A stretch of 64,000 bases of DNA from Burkholderia plantarii (GCF_001411805.1 NZ_CP007212.1:3596001-3660000), one strand, 5' to 3'; positions 7,192 through 15,457 are shown, counted from the stretch's first letter. Numbers and translations are program-made. The notes: generated from the sequence alone by a model not told the origin.

Positions 7192-9417
7192 TCAGGTGGC
7201 GACCTTCCTGAAAGTGATGGACACACGGCGACCGCGCGGCACTCCGTGCTCCTTGAGGCGTGCAGGGATCTCGTGATGCCATGCGCTCCGTGCCTCACCA
7301 TCGAGAACAACCGCACTGCAGCGCGCAAGCGATTGAACGAATTTCGCGGTCTCCCCTGCGATTTTCCGTGTGAAGATCATGTCCCAAGTTTCCAGCAAAC
7401 TGATGGTGACGACCGGGCCGCGGAAGCAATCCTTGCAATCGATGTGCTTCGAGATGCCCTGCTTACCTTCGTAGTTGTTGACGATCACCTGGTCTGGCAA
7501 CTCTGGAACGACACCCGACGCGAGCAGACGTTCCGCTAAGTCCCCGGCCCATTCCGGAAGCGGGCCGAGATAGTTGGCAGGCGCAACCTGCCGTGCTCTG
7601 TAATCATAGCGCCAGCCATAATGCTGGACCCGACGCTTCATCAACTGATCCCATTCAGCAGAGTCGATCGCGGCGATTAATTGGCCCTCTTCGTCTCCAT
7701 CGATGAAGTTTGGCAGCACTTTCAGGCCAAGTGGCTCACCGGCGCTCTTGACGGCCGGCTTGGATGCCGGTTTGATTGCAGGCTTCTTTGGCGTGATGGC
7801 AAATGAGGCCTGCGTGGAAGAGATGCTGGGCGAAAAGGGAGCCTTATCCTGTCGGGGCAAGGTGCTCGATGGACGCGCCAGCCGACGAGAGATGCTAGCA
7901 ATCGCCAGCCATTCTTTGAAGCGAGACTGATTCAGCCTTCGATCGAATGTCACGCCTTGGCTCATCGCGAACTCAACCCGACCAGTGACCGTCAAGGCGG
8001 ATTGCCTCTCCAACTCAAGAACACCGCCTCCGACAAGCTGGATCGTTGTGTTTTCCAACACAACTAGCTGGTCGAGTGAGTAAGGGCATTCTTCGAATGC
8101 GAGGGTTCGGGCTTCCAGTTGAACCGCTTGGTCTTCGAAGTCTGCTCGATACCAGCTGCCACGGGTTCCTAGCTTGTACTCGCCCCATGTCTGCGCGCCC
8201 GCCGTCATCACGACTACGCCATCGTCGACTCGCCATGCCACATTGTCTGGCGTCAGCGCATGCCAAGGCCCTGAGCCGTTCGTGCCAGCCTGCTGCCAAG
8301 TCTTTAAAGCCAAAAGCTTTCTGCATTCCGTGGGTCCACGAAACTGCTTGGGCAAGGCGCTATAGCCCTGCAAATAGCCAGCGAGGGTCATGCCAGTCCA
8401 CCAGACCACTGGGGGGATTGCTGGCCAATCCTCGCGCCAGCTGGAAAACTTATCAGGCGACGGTCGGAGTAGTAGCAATTGAAGCGTCAAGGCGAGGAAG
8501 TCGTCGTGAGCCCCAAGGTCTTGCACGGTTCCCCTATCGTCAAGGAGCGCCCTCGTACCCTCAAAAAGTTTCGCTAGCCGAGTCTCATCCTCGCCAAGAT
8601 CTCGCGCATGCTCACAGATGTCGTTTAGGATGGCCCTCGCCCGCCATTCATCCAATATTCCTGGCTGCGAGAACTTCGCAACCATGGCTCGCCAGAGCTT
8701 GGGAAGCTGGTCCTGCTCCGCACTGTCGACCCAGAGCGCAGTTCGCCACCAGGGCGCATGCAGCCGTTCGACGGACTCAGCGCTTGCAACACCGGAGCAA
8801 AGCAGATCGCAGAACAATTCAACCCATGGATCAATCACAGGGACAGCGAAAGCCGCCATCGCGGCAGCGCCTCGCAATGCGTTCCAGTTCGATGGAGGCT
8901 GCCAAGGACTCTTTTCCTGTGGCATGCTCTTCGGTGGCGCCACTTGCGAGAACGCACCAACTTTGAACGGCTGGGAGGGAACCTCCATGTCCGCGAAGTT
9001 GCGAGCCATTGCCAAGAGCTTAGCCTTTACAGCCGCTGAACTCACGCTGAAATGGTCAACTGCAAACGCCGGCAGCGGGCCATCCCACGATACAACGGTG
9101 TCGCTGGCCCTCAAACCGCGCAAGGTGGATTCGGTCCATGCGCCATCCCTCCACACCTTGACGGTGTTGTCCGGAAGGCTCTGGGCATCGAACCAGATGC
9201 CGACGGATGACGAGTTGCTAGAATCACTGCCACAAGCCTGCTGCGTGCCGAGCAGCAAGTGCCCTGCCGGCGGAATTATCCATTCGCTGCTGAGAAATTG
9301 CAGAAAGGCTTCTTGGTCCAAAATCAGACCAAGAAGACGCACACCGCCAGCAACTTGCTGCTCGGGTGCGGGCGCAGATGCAAGTAGCTCCAACTGGCCG
9401 CCGGGCATAGAGGTCAT
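7192..9417 (-). CDS. AlkB-type Fe(II)/2-oxoglutarate dioxygenase with large unknown N-terminal region
   Basis: The 741-residue protein has a C-terminal AlkB domain of about 190 residues. It contains QVIVNNYEGKQGISKHID (iron ligands His658 and Asp660), W-x-His715 in RSAWHHEIP, and RRVSITFRK with the two arginines that bind 2-oxoglutarate. The family oxidatively demethylates alkylated DNA or RNA bases. A basic, proline-rich linker (about 490-540) joins it to an N-terminal region that I cannot assign; it has several Trp-rich segments and no membrane helix. I chose the ATG at 9417 because it overlaps the helicase stop as ATGA. An ATG ten codons earlier is possible. It is the third gene of the operon. 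Confidence 0.85.
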   Translation of the reverse strand: MTSMPGGQLELLASAPAPEQQVAGGVRLLGLILDQEAFLQFLSSEWIIPPAGHLLLGTQQACGSDSSNSSSVGIWFDAQSLPDNTVKVWRDGAWTESTLRGLRASDTVVSWDGPLPAFAVDHFSVSSAAVKAKLLAMARNFADMEVPSQPFKVGAFSQVAPPKSMPQEKSPWQPPSNWNALRGAAAMAAFAVPVIDPWVELFCDLLCSGVASAESVERLHAPWWRTALWVDSAEQDQLPKLWRAMVAKFSQPGILDEWRARAILNDICEHARDLGEDETRLAKLFEGTRALLDDRGTVQDLGAHDDFLALTLQLLLLRPSPDKFSSWREDWPAIPPVVWWTGMTLAGYLQGYSALPKQFRGPTECRKLLALKTWQQAGTNGSGPWHALTPDNVAWRVDDGVVVMTAGAQTWGEYKLGTRGSWYRADFEDQAVQLEARTLAFEECPYSLDQLVVLENTTIQLVGGGVLELERQSALTVTGRVEFAMSQGVTFDRRLNQSRFKEWLAIASISRRLARPSSTLPRQDKAPFSPSISSTQASFAITPKKPAIKPASKPAVKSAGEPLGLKVLPNFIDGDEEGQLIAAIDSAEWDQLMKRRVQHYGWRYDYRARQVAPANYLGPLPEWAGDLAERLLASGVVPELPDQVIVNNYEGKQGISKHIDCKDCFRGPVVTISLLETWDMIFTRKIAGETAKFVQSLARCSAVVLDGEARSAWHHEIPARLKEHGVPRGRRVSITFRKVAT

Positions 9418-10520
9418 CGTTCTAGGATGGGGGGAGGAGGAAGACAAGCCAATTGTGCCTCCGAAAGTAGGTTAGGCCCATTGACAAGAAGCAAGGCGTC
9501 CCTAGCGCGGGCACAGAGCATGTACAAGCGCCGTTGATGGACCGGGAGAATCATTGGCAACGAGCGGTCCAGGTCTTGAAGGTACACGGTATCGAACTCA
9601 AGCCCTATGGCCGATTCGCCAGAGATGATGGTGATGCCGGCATCGCGCAGGCGAATAGCATCCTCCGCCTTAGCTTCGGCATTGCTAGTGTACATGTCGA
9701 CGCGAGCATCGGGCAATCGGGCCCTGAGCAAAGCATGCAGAACATTGATGTCTTCCTGGCGATAAACGATAACCCCAATAGAGCCACCGCGGTTTCCGAA
9801 TCTGACGGCAACCTGCTGGGCCAACGCTTCCCAAGTAGCTACCGTGATCATCCTGGGTGGCTCGTTGGACCGCCCACGCTGCGCCGGCGCTGGCGGGACA
9901 TAGCGGTCCTGGTGGAAACACTCAATCAGTTCAGCAATCTCAAACGTGTTGCGGTGATTGACCGTCAGAACGTGCATCTCCGTGAAACCGGCGTCCCGCA
10001 AATCCGCAACGTGGCAACCGCCGTCTTCTGTCGACTGATTCTCATCCGCAAAGACTGAGACGGTTACAGCCCCGAAGCGACAAGCCCAGATGAAGAACTC
10101 TTTCGGCAGATTTTGTCCTTCGTCGACGATGAGGTGGTCGATCGAGGGCGTAACATTGGCCTCAGCATAGTCTTGAAGAGCTTGTTGCCAGTTGAATTGA
10201 TACGGCAAGTGCTGGGGAATATTGTGGCCGAAGATATTCCTATAGTGGTTCCAGACTAGCGTGTGCATCGTGGTGCTGGTGACAGGCGCATTCCCCTGAT
10301 CTTGAGAAATCTGTGTCGCCAGAGCTGCAAGCAGCCGGTTCTTGGTGACCACGGTCACCCGGCGTTGATAGTCAGGCCCGGCAAGAATATTGGCCTTCCA
10401 GAGAGCTACGGAGGTCTTCCCGGATCCAGGTGGTCCAACCACCAGAATCGACTGGTCGGGATCGGCCATGAACACCTGACGCTGCTCTTCGATCAGAGCA
10501 CTAAAACTTGGCAATCTCAT
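9414..10520 (-). CDS. Compact UvrD-like superfamily 1 helicase/ATPase
   Basis: The 368-residue protein has SF1 motifs in order: Walker A VVGPPGSGKTS (29-37), Walker B-type LIVDEGQNLP with DEGQ at 133-136, a motif III-like VFADENQSTEDGG, a motif IV-like VNHRNTFE, a motif V-like SGESAIGLEFDTVYL and a motif VI-like RRLYMLCARARD. It is about half the length of UvrD or Rep and seems to lack the 1B/2B insertions. It may therefore be a translocase or a remodeller working with a partner. Both neighbours overlap it by 4 bp (ATGA), so stoichiometric production with the methyltransferase and AlkB protein is likely. Confidence 0.88.
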   Translation of the reverse strand: MRLPSFSALIEEQRQVFMADPDQSILVVGPPGSGKTSVALWKANILAGPDYQRRVTVVTKNRLLAALATQISQDQGNAPVTSTTMHTLVWNHYRNIFGHNIPQHLPYQFNWQQALQDYAEANVTPSIDHLIVDEGQNLPKEFFIWACRFGAVTVSVFADENQSTEDGGCHVADLRDAGFTEMHVLTVNHRNTFEIAELIECFHQDRYVPPAPAQRGRSNEPPRMITVATWEALAQQVAVRFGNRGGSIGVIVYRQEDINVLHALLRARLPDARVDMYTSNAEAKAEDAIRLRDAGITIISGESAIGLEFDTVYLQDLDRSLPMILPVHQRRLYMLCARARDALLLVNGPNLLSEAQLACLPPPPILER

Positions 10521-11368
10521 CGGTTAACCTCGTTTAGCGGAATCGGCATCGGCGCGCGCGTGAATAGTGCGTAGTGGATATTGCGTGGCCTATCTCCGTC
10601 TGTCAGCAATTCGGTTTCGACCACCTCGCACTTGAAGCCAGCAGCTTCCATACGGCTCTGAAACTCGGGGAATGCTAGGCGCCGCTCAGGCAGCGCCGAG
10701 TTCGTGTACAGCACTGCCACCGGACCCGGGCCAATACGGCCGCATGCGTCGACGATCTCACGCACGATCAGCTCAATATTGAGCGACGCGCTAGCCAGCA
10801 GGTAGGACAAGACCACAACGGTCCAGCCCAGCTTGGGCTGCCCGAAATCGATGCTGTTTATTGAGCCAGCGAAAGACACCCTCGTCTGAGGGCTTAACCC
10901 TCCAGCTCCCTGCGCGGCAAGCGCGAGTTCATGTCCGAGGGCGCACATTTGCACCGAAGTGTCGACGCCAAAATATCGGAAGGCAACTTCGTTGCCAGCC
11001 ACGTTGGCGAGTGCCAAACCGGCGGTAAACGGTCCGCACCCAATGTCGAGCATCGTGGCGTTGTTCAGGCGCTGCGGGCTGTCCACGAGTTTTTGGAACG
11101 CGTGGATCAATTCGGGAACGTGCCCCTTTTGGTTGAAGAGGGCGTAAAGAATGACCCGATCTCTTGGGGAGAGGTCTTCAATTGGCTCATCGAAGTTCGC
11201 CTGCCCGCCGCCGATAGCGTGGCTAAAGATCCAGCCGCTCGACTTGCCTAATCGCGTCCCCCGCTGGCCCGTCTCTCTGGGGTCGTTGTTGAGCGGGTCG
11301 ACAATGCATGTGCGGCGCACATGCTCATACCAAGGCCTGACTGTGATCAAGCTGCCCCCTAGCTTCAT
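10517..11368 (-). CDS. SAM-dependent methyltransferase, class I, first gene of helicase-AlkB operon
   Basis: The 283-residue protein shows motif I as MLDIGCGPFTAG (Asp108 to Gly112) and an acidic motif II near YFGVDTSVQM. The Rossmann-type methyltransferase continues to a C-terminal substrate region (EAAGFKCEVVETELL). The (N/D)PP(Y/F) motif of amino-DNA methyltransferases is absent, so an N6-adenine or N4-cytosine restriction-type enzyme is unlikely. The substrate could be RNA, a protein or a small molecule. The residues before about 60 are not recognised. The stop overlaps the helicase start as ATGA. No good ribosome-binding site is visible before the ATG. Confidence 0.8.
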   Translation of the reverse strand: MKLGGSLITVRPWYEHVRRTCIVDPLNNDPRETGQRGTRLGKSSGWIFSHAIGGGQANFDEPIEDLSPRDRVILYALFNQKGHVPELIHAFQKLVDSPQRLNNATMLDIGCGPFTAGLALANVAGNEVAFRYFGVDTSVQMCALGHELALAAQGAGGLSPQTRVSFAGSINSIDFGQPKLGWTVVVLSYLLASASLNIELIVREIVDACGRIGPGPVAVLYTNSALPERRLAFPEFQSRMEAAGFKCEVVETELLTDGDRPRNIHYALFTRAPMPIPLNEVNR

Positions 11369-11391
11369 TTGTTAGCAAATGTAAGAGGCTG

Positions 11392-11420
11392 ATTGTCACC
11401 CACGCTGGTCACGGCAACAA
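11392..11420 (-). promoter_or_regulatory. Candidate sigma-70 promoter of the methyltransferase-helicase-AlkB operon
   Basis: On the minus strand, TTGTTG is followed after 17 bp by GACAAT, 24 bp before the methyltransferase ATG. The match is moderate (3/6 and 4/6), but this is the only suitable site in the short gap between the operon and the IS remnant. Confidence 0.35.
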
Positions 11421-11442
11421 CTGAATATATATGGAGGTGACC

Positions 11443-11562
11443 CTGTAATTCAGGACACGTGGACACCGTTAGGTTGATGACGCAGGAGCCCGCCTTAACT
11501 CGCGAGGCAAGCGGTATTTCAGGGCTTTGCGCGGGCGACGCTCGTTGTAATGCTCAAAGAGC
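11443..11562 (-). pseudogene. IS3-family element remnant, transposase C-terminus and end
   Basis: The minus strand encodes LFEHYNERRPRKALKYRLP, then RELRRAPASST and a stop at 11469-11471. This is the usual tail of an IS3 OrfB and differs from the OrfB at 3252-4019. TGTAATTCAGGACACGTGG at 11443 is probably the element terminus. The rest of the element is missing and the neighbouring truncated gene begins at once, so this is a deletion scar. Confidence 0.75.
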
Positions 11563-11996
11563 ACGATGTGTATCTCGGGCCGCCGCTCATCGACGCCGCA
11601 CGCATGGAGCACTCGCAGAGGATCATCGGCGCGTCGTTCACGAGTTCATTTATGAATCAGATCGTCCCGCCCAAATATCTTGTGTCGTTTGAGAAGCACC
11701 TGAAAAAGGATGGCGGCGATCTGTTCGAAGGGCACGTTCTCGACTGGCCAAGGCATTGGCGGGCCACACGAAAAACCGATCTCCGCGAACTCATTCGAGC
11801 GTTTTCCCCACCTCCGGCGACAGCGGACATTTACGACAACACGCTTTGCCTCATCGACGCCTCGGATGCTCGGGCAAGCATGTTTGACGGTCCGGACGAG
11901 ATGCCGCTCGGCAAAATCTATCCGCAATTTTCGACGAAAGCACTTGCGCTTCGGGCTTGCGCGGTGAGGCGCGTCCCAGCCAACGGCGGGCAATAA
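11550..11996 (+). pseudogene. Truncated hypothetical protein, 5' end lost at IS remnant
   Basis: A 148-codon frame reads VYLGPPLIDAARMEHSQRI, then SSFMNQIVPPKYLVSFEKHL, and further on DNTLCLIDASDA. The GPPLIDA-x4-E pattern recalls the end of class III nucleotide cyclase-like domains (GPGLIxAYxLE), but that is a weak resemblance. The first dozen codons overlap the IS3 remnant on the other strand, so the original N-terminus was removed. There is no ribosome-binding site. I treat it as a broken gene of unknown function. Confidence 0.5.
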
Positions 11997-12123
11997 GACT
12001 TAGCTTGCCCAGGCGTCGAGCATGCTCCGATATCGCCCGCGCAGCCACTCGGCAGGGAATCGATAGCGTCAGGTCAGGTGATGGCCCTGTTTTGGCCCGG
12101 CCAGCGTCTCCCGGGCGCGACGC

Positions 12124-12564
12124 TTAACTCTTCTGCGCGGTGTATCCAAGGAGCACCGTTTCGAGTTCGACCGACTCAACGTTCCCGTTCGGTGCCGAAT
12201 CGTTTCTCATCTCTAAAACCATTTGCGTGAACGCGGCGCGCTGCTCATCCGAGTTCATTGTTGCCCCAAGCCGTTCAAACGTCGCGAATGCCCTCACAAC
12301 AACCGGCGCGCCATATAGACAGATGCGGCATTTGGCGTCTGCCGTTCTAAACCCCAGGTCGCGTCCATCGGCAGACTCGCGCGGTTTTTTCAGATTGGCG
12401 TGCTCGGACACGCATTTCAGGTAATCCGTGTAGGCCAGTGCCCGAAGCTCTCGGTGATGCTTTTGTCTATCGAGGTGGCGAGTGAACCAATATTGAAGAA
12501 GGGCACCTATGACGACGCCAAGAAATGAAAAGACAGCCGCGATCAGGGGGATGGAGTCTTTCAT
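12124..12564 (-). CDS. Small membrane-anchored hypothetical protein
   Basis: The 146-residue protein has one N-terminal transmembrane segment (LIAAVFSFLGVVIGALLQYWF, about 6-27). A basic, helical region follows (TRHLDRQKHHRELRALAYTDYLKCVSEH) and then a soluble tail. Small single-span proteins of this form are common in Proteobacteria and have no known function. The gene is bounded on the left by 127 bp without a clear gene. Confidence 0.65.
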   Translation of the reverse strand: MKDSIPLIAAVFSFLGVVIGALLQYWFTRHLDRQKHHRELRALAYTDYLKCVSEHANLKKPRESADGRDLGFRTADAKCRICLYGAPVVVRAFATFERLGATMNSDEQRAAFTQMVLEMRNDSAPNGNVESVELETVLLGYTAQKS

Positions 12565-12837
12565 AATTCAATTAGATGTGTTTGGCGCCCCGTCTGCCAT
12601 GCGCCATCTGCTCCGACGGCTCTATGCGGTCGGAGAAGTGTCAAGCGACCGCGCGGGTGGGAAATACTGCGGTGCAGGAAAAACCGTTCGTCCACTATCT
12701 CCCTTCGCTGGTTGACAAACCCTTCCAGGGTCGTAGATTGCGGCCGCTCGAAGACAGCACGCCTGCGAAGGCGTGCCCAACTGAGCCTGCACGCCTCCTA
12801 TTCCCGCGAGGCGCGACAACCCATTCCGGAGCCTTTG

Positions 12838-12990
12838 ATGACCAAGTCAGAAAAATTCTGGGCCGCGATAGCATTCAGCGCCATTTTCGCGCTGATCGCG
12901 AACGTTGCGGTTACCTTCTATCTCGACAACCAACAATTCACGGTCTTTGAAAAGGGCTGCCAAGGACCCTCACTCAACCGCGCTCCTTAA
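12838..12990 (+). CDS. Small single-span membrane protein, 50 residues
   Basis: The ATG at 12838 follows a purine-rich CGGAGCC site at suitable distance. Residues 7-28 (FWAAIAFSAIFALIANVAVTFY) form one transmembrane helix, followed by a short tail with one cysteine. It converges on and overlaps the 3' end of the small minus-strand gene at 12970. Not recognised. Confidence 0.5.
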   Translation: MTKSEKFWAAIAFSAIFALIANVAVTFYLDNQQFTVFEKGCQGPSLNRAP

Positions 12991-13158
12991 CGCGCCCATC
13001 CAGCTATTCTTTTTGCAAGCGGCAGCGACCGAATCGTCCGTCTCGTAGGCGTGGGACGGATTCAGGCATTTGTAGTCTGTCCATTTTTGCTGAATAAATA
13101 GGGCAATAGTCACCAACAGCAGGGCAACGGCTAAAACGCCCAAGATTTTTGCGAGCAT
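12970..13158 (-). CDS. Small single-span membrane protein, 62 residues
   Basis: The ATG at 13158 has GTGGAG 7 bp upstream. Residues 4-23 (KILGVLAVALLLVTIALFIQ) form one membrane helix. The outer tail has two cysteines (YKCLNPSHAYETDDSVAAAC), which could form a disulfide. Its 3' end overlaps the facing small membrane gene by 21 bp. Function unknown. Confidence 0.5.
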   Translation of the reverse strand: MLAKILGVLAVALLLVTIALFIQQKWTDYKCLNPSHAYETDDSVAAACKKNSWMGALRSAVE

Positions 13159-13389
13159 GCAGAAACTCCACATTCGACTGTTTACGCATAGCCCTTTGAT
13201 GGGCAACGCTTTCACGGCTTGACACGGCTCCAAACGGCATGTGCGCAATCGCCCGCCAAGCGTCTCGCGTGATACTATCAGTGAGCCGTAGTTCTTCATA
13301 CGAAAATCCGGCTTGCCTCGCGCCAACGCGTTGATTGCGCTGGAGAATCCCCCGGAGCGGTCTCCCCTCCCTGATTCGCCACCATATTC
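13159..13389. other. Intergenic, no clear gene
   Basis: I see no convincing frame. The segment ends with ATTCGCCACCA just before a terminator, which resembles the last bases of a tRNA-like transcript. No T-arm or acceptor partner can be traced, so no RNA gene is called. Confidence 0.3.
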
Positions 13390-13424
13390 AAAGCCCGATA
13401 CGACGAAAGTTGTATCGGGCTTTT
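13390..13424 (+). terminator. Rho-independent terminator
   Basis: AAGCCCGATAC and GTATCGGGCTT form a perfect stem around GACGAAAGTT, followed by TT and a pyrimidine tail. No gene directly upstream on the plus strand explains it. Confidence 0.7.
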
Positions 13425-13742
13425 CTCTTTGGCGCGACGCATCCTCCACCGAGTGCGACTCGCGCTCACCGCCCTGCCACGGCCACCCGCCACTTCCACC
13501 GTCCCCCCTGCCCCGAACACCGTCACGGGTAATTTCGTCTCCATTGATCCGATGAAATCAACAGGCGATTAACTGGAAAAATCTCGATTATTTTCACGCC
13601 ATTGCACCGACACTCGCCATGTCGCGCCGCTTCCATCATCCTCCCGCACATCAAAAACAAATTGATCGACAAAACACTTATAACCAGACACTTAAAATAT
13701 TCATCGATCCAGTTTCTTGCATTTCATATTAAAAACCAATCC

Positions 13743-13771
13743 TTGAAAATCACTGTGCGCCTTCCTAGCAT
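13743..13771 (+). promoter_or_regulatory. Candidate sigma-70 promoter for the gene at 13919
   Basis: TTGAAA and TAGCAT are separated by 17 bp, in an unusually AT-rich 350-bp stretch (13560-13910) that holds no gene. The AT-richness would also suit H-NS binding. Confidence 0.35.
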
Positions 13772-13918
13772 TCATCTGCCGCAGGATGGCAGGGGGGCGC
13801 ACCGGCAATCAACCCGACACGCCGCTCACCTCTTGCGCGCACCGGCATTAGCAATGCCCGCTTCAAATCACACGCAGACGTTGCTTTTCAAACGCATTTA
13901 ATTTTCTCGGAGAGAAAA

Positions 13919-14278
13919 ATGACGCAAGAAAAAGACTCACGTTTCGGGGTGGTGCCGTATGAAGGTCCGGTATATCAAGCCGCCCGGATTCAACCCGACG
14001 ACGCGGTTCTCGGCCTGGACGTCCACGTCACGGCCCGAGGCGCCAACCGGTCCACCGGCTTCCACGTGTTCCTCCGGATCGATCCGGCGCAGATCGCGCC
14101 GCCGGAACTGGACTTCGTTAATCGTCCGCCGACCGGCATCGTGGCCCCGGTCATCGTCCCGTTTTCCGTCAACACCACGCTCAAATATCCGCTGAACGTG
14201 GAATTCGTGACGATCCACGACGCGCGGGGCACCCACCGGGTGCCGATTGACCGGATCCTGGCCACCAACGCGGCCTGA
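13919..14278 (+). CDS. Hypothetical protein, 119 residues
   Basis: I do not recognise this protein. It has no signal peptide or membrane segment. The composition suggests a beta-rich small domain (LGLDVHVTARGANRSTGFHVFLRID, then PVIVPFSVNTTLKYPLNVEFVTIHD). A good ribosome-binding site (CGGAGAG) lies 8 bp before the ATG, and a 12-bp hairpin follows 12 bp after the stop. It is therefore very likely expressed, from the AT-rich upstream region. Confidence 0.7.
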   Translation: MTQEKDSRFGVVPYEGPVYQAARIQPDDAVLGLDVHVTARGANRSTGFHVFLRIDPAQIAPPELDFVNRPPTGIVAPVIVPFSVNTTLKYPLNVEFVTIHDARGTHRVPIDRILATNAA

Positions 14279-14290
14279 CCCCGACGCGAC

Positions 14291-14320
14291 GCGGCGTGCA
14301 GCGATCGTGCTGCACGCCGC
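14291..14320 (+). terminator. Hairpin after the hypothetical gene, terminator-like
   Basis: GCGGCGTGCAGC and GCTGCACGCCGC form a perfect 12-bp stem with a 6-base loop. There is no T-run. It lies between convergent genes and may act in both directions. Confidence 0.55.
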
Positions 14321-14398
14321 CGACGGCAACGGATTGGCCGAGGGGCGGCACCGCGTCATCGCCCGGATAGCCAGGCATGGCGCCGCCGGCTCCTCGAG

Positions 14399-15457
14399 CT
14401 AACGCCCCGCCTCCCCCGCTCCCGCATCGCGCTGACAAATCACCCCATACCACCCGAGCCCGCGATACGTCTCATACCCCGGCGTCGCCGCGAACGACAC
14501 CGTCACCCGGTTCGCCGCATCGCGATAAAACCCGGCCGCCCGCCCGTCGGCACGCAGCCGGAAGCGCTCCGCCAGCACGCCCTGCCCGTCCGAGCTGGCG
14601 ATCACGCGCCCCGCCGCGTCGACGATCAGGCAGCGCGTGCGCGTCCATTCCTCGTCGCTGAGCCGCACGCCCTTGACCACGGCAGCGGCCTGCGGCGCCC
14701 AGTCGAAGAAGATCACGAGCACGCCGAGCACGCGCCCGTTCGTCTCGCCGCCCTCGCGGATCGCGGTGGCGTAGGTGGCCACCTGCGCGTTCCGTAGCAG
14801 CGGCTGCGTCTCGACATCGAACGCCACGTAGTCGGCGCCGCTCGCGGTGCGCAGCGCGGCGTCGAACCAGCCCGCCGTGCCGACGCGCTGCCCGGCCACC
14901 GGGTAGGTCGCGCCGCGCCCGCTCGCCACCACCACGCCCTCGGCATCGACGACCCACAGATCCTTGTAGACGGTGTAACTGTCGAGAATCACCGACAGCC
15001 GCTCGCAGGCATGCCGGCTCAGCTCGTCGCTGTCGCAGGTCACGCAGTCGACCAGCGCGGAATCGGTGGCCCACCAGCGCACGTCGCAGGAGCGTTCGTA
15101 GAGGTTGCGATCGACGATGTCGATCATGTTCAGCGCGAGGTCGGCGCAGCGCTGGCCGTCCAGCACGTGCATCCGGTCGATCATGCTGTCGCCGAGTTCG
15201 GTGAGCCGCGTGAGCGAGCCGGCCAGTTCCTTGTTGAGGATCCCGGTGATCTCGCCGATGCGCGTGGACACCTGCTTGACCTGATTCGCGACGACGGCGA
15301 AGCCCTTGCCCGCTTCGCCGGCTCGCGCGGCCTCGATCAGCGCGTTCAGCGCCAGGAACGTCGTCTCGCGATTGATGTCGTTGATGTCGCTGATCTTGCC
15401 GGTGGCGAGCTTTCTGACTGCATGCGTCAAATCGACGATTTCGCGTGGATTGGCCAT
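14399..15457 (-). CDS. Soluble methyl-accepting chemotaxis-like protein with C-terminal Cache-type sensor
   Basis: The 352-residue protein has no transmembrane segment. Residues about 20-70 hold the signalling-hairpin signature ([20 protein letters not shown], then [11 protein letters not shown]). The sequence C-terminal to about 120 resembles a Cache sensor ([36 protein letters not shown]). The usual order in chemoreceptors, sensor first and signalling last, is inverted, and only a minimal signalling module remains. It could read an internal ligand and report to a CheA array, or be a decayed receptor. The ATG is preceded by GGGGAA. Confidence 0.75.
   Translation of the reverse strand: MANPREIVDLTHAVRKLATGKISDINDINRETTFLALNALIEAARAGEAGKGFAVVANQVKQVSTRIGEITGILNKELAGSLTRLTELGDSMIDRMHVLDGQRCADLALNMIDIVDRNLYERSCDVRWWATDSALVDCVTCDSDELSRHACERLSVILDSYTVYKDLWVVDAEGVVVASGRGATYPVAGQRVGTAGWFDAALRTASGADYVAFDVETQPLLRNAQVATYATAIREGGETNGRVLGVLVIFFDWAPQAAAVVKGVRLSDEEWTRTRCLIVDAAGRVIASSDGQGVLAERFRLRADGRAAGFYRDAANRVTVSFAATPGYETYRGLGWYGVICQRDAGAGEAGR

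Noticed and set aside
10517..11368. DNA restriction-modification methyltransferase
   Set aside because: No (N/D)PP(Y/F) or cytosine-5 PCQ motif and no nuclease or specificity gene nearby, so the substrate is left open.
12000..12066. About 20 minus-strand codons (RYRFPAEWLRGRYRSM and on to DAWAS) that might be a gene remnant
   Set aside because: Too short, no start, and no family I can name. It could be a chance frame.
13360..13389. Possible tRNA 3' end (CGCCACCA) before a terminator
   Set aside because: No T-arm consensus, anticodon stem or matching 5' acceptor is found upstream.
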